NCBI GenBank assembly: GCA_050742535.1
Contig: JBOGIQ010000169.1
Coordinates: 1 to 12,435 of the forward strand
Source: Gp6-AA40 sp050742535
Lineage (GTDB): Bacteria; Acidobacteriota; Vicinamibacteria; Vicinamibacterales; UBA2999
DNA length: 12,435 bases
Direction of reading: 5' to 3'
Part shown: positions 11,100 through 12,435 of the stretch, one piece after another
Layout of the letters: every line of letters begins with the position of its first letter
How positions within the stretch are numbered: position 1 is the first letter of the stretch
Translations under genes and position numbers: made by a program
The notes under the pieces: generated by a model
What the model saw: only the letters and a program-made list of their open reading frames with translations
Database searches by the model: none
What the model was told of the DNA's origin: nothing

Positions 11100-12435
11100 G
11101 CGACAGGGAGCGACAGCTCCACTGTCGTCCCCCGATCCCGCTCGCTCGTCACGGCAATCGTCCCTCCAGTCAGCTCGACGTTCCGTTTCGCGATCGGGAG
11201 TCCCAGCCCGGTACCCGTCGCCTTGGTCGAGAAATAGGGCTCGAACGCGCGTTCGAGCGCTTCCTGGTCCATGCCGACGCCGGTATCGGAGATGCGAATC
11301 GTGACGCGGTGATCGACGGTCCGCGCTGAAACGCCAAGCGTGCCGGCGCTCGGCATCGCATGCAGCGCGTTTTCCACGATGTTCGTCAGCGACCGCGCGA
11401 TGAGCGTGCGGTCGATCTGCACGCGCGGCAGGTCCACCGGAATGTCGATATCGAATCGAATGCGCTCGGACAGGCCGGCGCGGTACGGACTGACGACCTC
11501 GTCGAGCAGCTCCGGCACGTCGACCGCCGTTGGGCGGGCGGTCGGCGACGAGGCGAAGCTCGAAAACTCCGACGCGATCTGCCGCAGGAGGCGGACCTGG
11601 CTGAGGATCGTGGCGACGCAGTCCTGCAGCACCGGGCTGAGCGGCTCACCGCGATCGGCGTGCACGCGGCGCAGATGCTCGGCGTTGAGCTGAATGGGCG
11701 TCAGCGGGTTCTTGATCTCGTGCGCGACCTGGCGCGCCATCTCCGCCCACGCTTCGAGCCGGTTGGTGCGTTCGAGCTCGGCGCGCTGCCGCTGGAGATC
11801 CCGGGCCATCGAGTTGAAATCGTCGACGAGGCGGCCCAGCTCGTCGGACGACGTGGTGGCGATGCGGGCGTCAAGGTCGCCGCGCGCGATGCGCCGGGTC
11901 GCGCGGGTCAGCCGGTTCACCGGGTCGGAGATGCGCTCCGCCATCGAGTAGCCGATGCCGGCGCCGGCAAGGATGAAGAGCAGCGCCGCCAGGAGCACGC
12001 GCCGATCGAGCGCCTCGATTTCGTCTTCGATTTCCTGCTGACGGGAGGCAAGCGGGACCGTCAGGATGCCCCCCTCGAAGAGCGGCATCGCCGCCACCAG
12101 ATACGGGCTGAGTGTGCCCACGCGCTCGCGGACGACAACGGCGGCTTCGCGACTGAGCTGCAGCGCCTGGTGCACTTCCGCGGGCGTGCGCGTCGGCAGA
12201 AAACCGGACGCAAACAGATTTCGCTCGCTGGTCGCGACCAGCTGTCCCCCGGCGAAGTAGTTCACGTCCTGATCGATGAGGCGGCTGACCCACACCATCA
12301 GGTTGTCTTCGATCGGAACCCCGTCCGCGGAGGCGCGCGGCACCACCAGATCCTTCACGACGCGGCTGGCGGTATCTGCCGTGCGGACGGCTTCCTCCTC
12401 GATGTTGGCGCGGATTCTTTCGGCAACGTAGAGCC
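11096..12435 (-). CDS. NtrY-like sensor histidine kinase, 3' part (5' end outside window)
   Basis: The frame is open to the right edge; 445 full codons are visible and the gene's start is not. It encodes the C-terminal part of a membrane two-component kinase. In visible order there is an extracytoplasmic sensor segment ending near visible residue 140, then one transmembrane helix, VLLAALLFILAGAGIGYSMA (146-165). A HAMP domain follows (about 166-220, with RIARGDLDARI and SSDELGRLVDDFNSM). The phosphoacceptor helix reads ARQVAHEIKNPLTPIQLNAE, with His at visible residue 238 (codon 11722-11720). The ATPase domain has an N box (NIVENALHAM), DTGVGM, a YFSTKATGTGLGL lid/G2 region and a TGG turn. 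The H-box wording is NtrY-like, which usually implies a sigma-54-type response-regulator partner (inference). NtrY proper has a PAS domain between HAMP and H-box; there is no room for one here. The stop interlocks with that of pssA. Confidence 0.9.
   Translation of the reverse strand, partial: LYVAERIRANIEEEAVRTADTASRVVKDLVVPRASADGVPIEDNLMVWVSRLIDQDVNYFAGGQLVATSERNLFASGFLPTRTPAEVHQALQLSREAAVVVRERVGTLSPYLVAAMPLFEGGILTVPLASRQQEIEDEIEALDRRVLLAALLFILAGAGIGYSMAERISDPVNRLTRATRRIARGDLDARIATTSSDELGRLVDDFNSMARDLQRQRAELERTNRLEAWAEMARQVAHEIKNPLTPIQLNAEHLRRVHADRGEPLSPVLQDCVATILSQVRLLRQIASEFSSFASSPTARPTAVDVPELLDEVVSPYRAGLSERIRFDIDIPVDLPRVQIDRTLIARSLTNIVENALHAMPSAGTLGVSARTVDHRVTIRISDTGVGMDQEALERAFEPYFSTKATGTGLGLPIAKRNVELTGGTIAVTSERDRGTTVELSLPVA

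Overview
The window looks like a piece of chromosome from a GC-rich Acidobacteriota bacterium, most likely of the Vicinamibacteria type. This rests on three things: the C-terminal signature of the truncated outer-membrane receptor at the left edge, the pairing of that receptor with a DUF6152-type secreted protein, and the palindromic and purine-rich repeats that sit inside genes and intergenic gaps. The taxonomic call is inference. Most of the window is housekeeping DNA, and no phage, IS element, CRISPR array, rRNA or tRNA gene was seen.

Left region (1-2788, + strand): the C-terminus of a TonB-dependent-receptor-type outer-membrane protein is followed after 17 bp by an uncharacterised secreted protein (618-1622). 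That gene is coupled through TGATG to a small DUF6152-type secreted protein (1622-2044). The three look like one envelope operon. After an 84-bp palindrome-rich gap comes a secreted protein with SH3-like segments (2129-2788). A membrane-anchored TPR protein of YfgM-like layout follows (2871-3620).

Middle region (3617-7847, - strand): mutS (DNA mismatch recognition) and, 1 nt downstream of it, a lipoprotein of the oligopeptide-binding (SBP_bac_5) family. The lipoprotein gene runs convergently into the TPR gene, and their stop codons interlock in a CTAG. The start of the lipoprotein gene, including most of its signal peptide, lies inside an inverted repeat of the GAATTCAGAATGCAGA kind.

Right region (7879-11099, + strand): tsaB (tRNA t6A synthesis) and rimI (ribosomal protein/N-terminal acetyltransferase) overlap. 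They are followed by a small DUF465/YdcH-family protein with a textbook promoter and Shine-Dalgarno, then psd and pssA. The last two are a PS decarboxylase and a PS synthase that together make phosphatidylethanolamine. pssA ends convergently, again with interlocked stops (TTAA), against the 3' part of an NtrY-like sensor histidine kinase (- strand) that runs off the right edge.

The most interesting signals lie in how dispersed repeats have been absorbed by essential genes. There is an apparent in-frame palindromic insertion of about 14 codons in tsaB, related to a larger cloverleaf-like palindrome before psd. There is also the repeat-derived signal peptide of the lipoprotein and a repeat-like tail on pssA. 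A second theme is genes with -10-like hexamers almost on top of their start codons (tsaB, mutS, psd), which suggests leaderless or near-leaderless mRNAs. A third is the receptor/secreted-protein triad, whose DUF6152 member is predicted to begin with His-His after signal cleavage.
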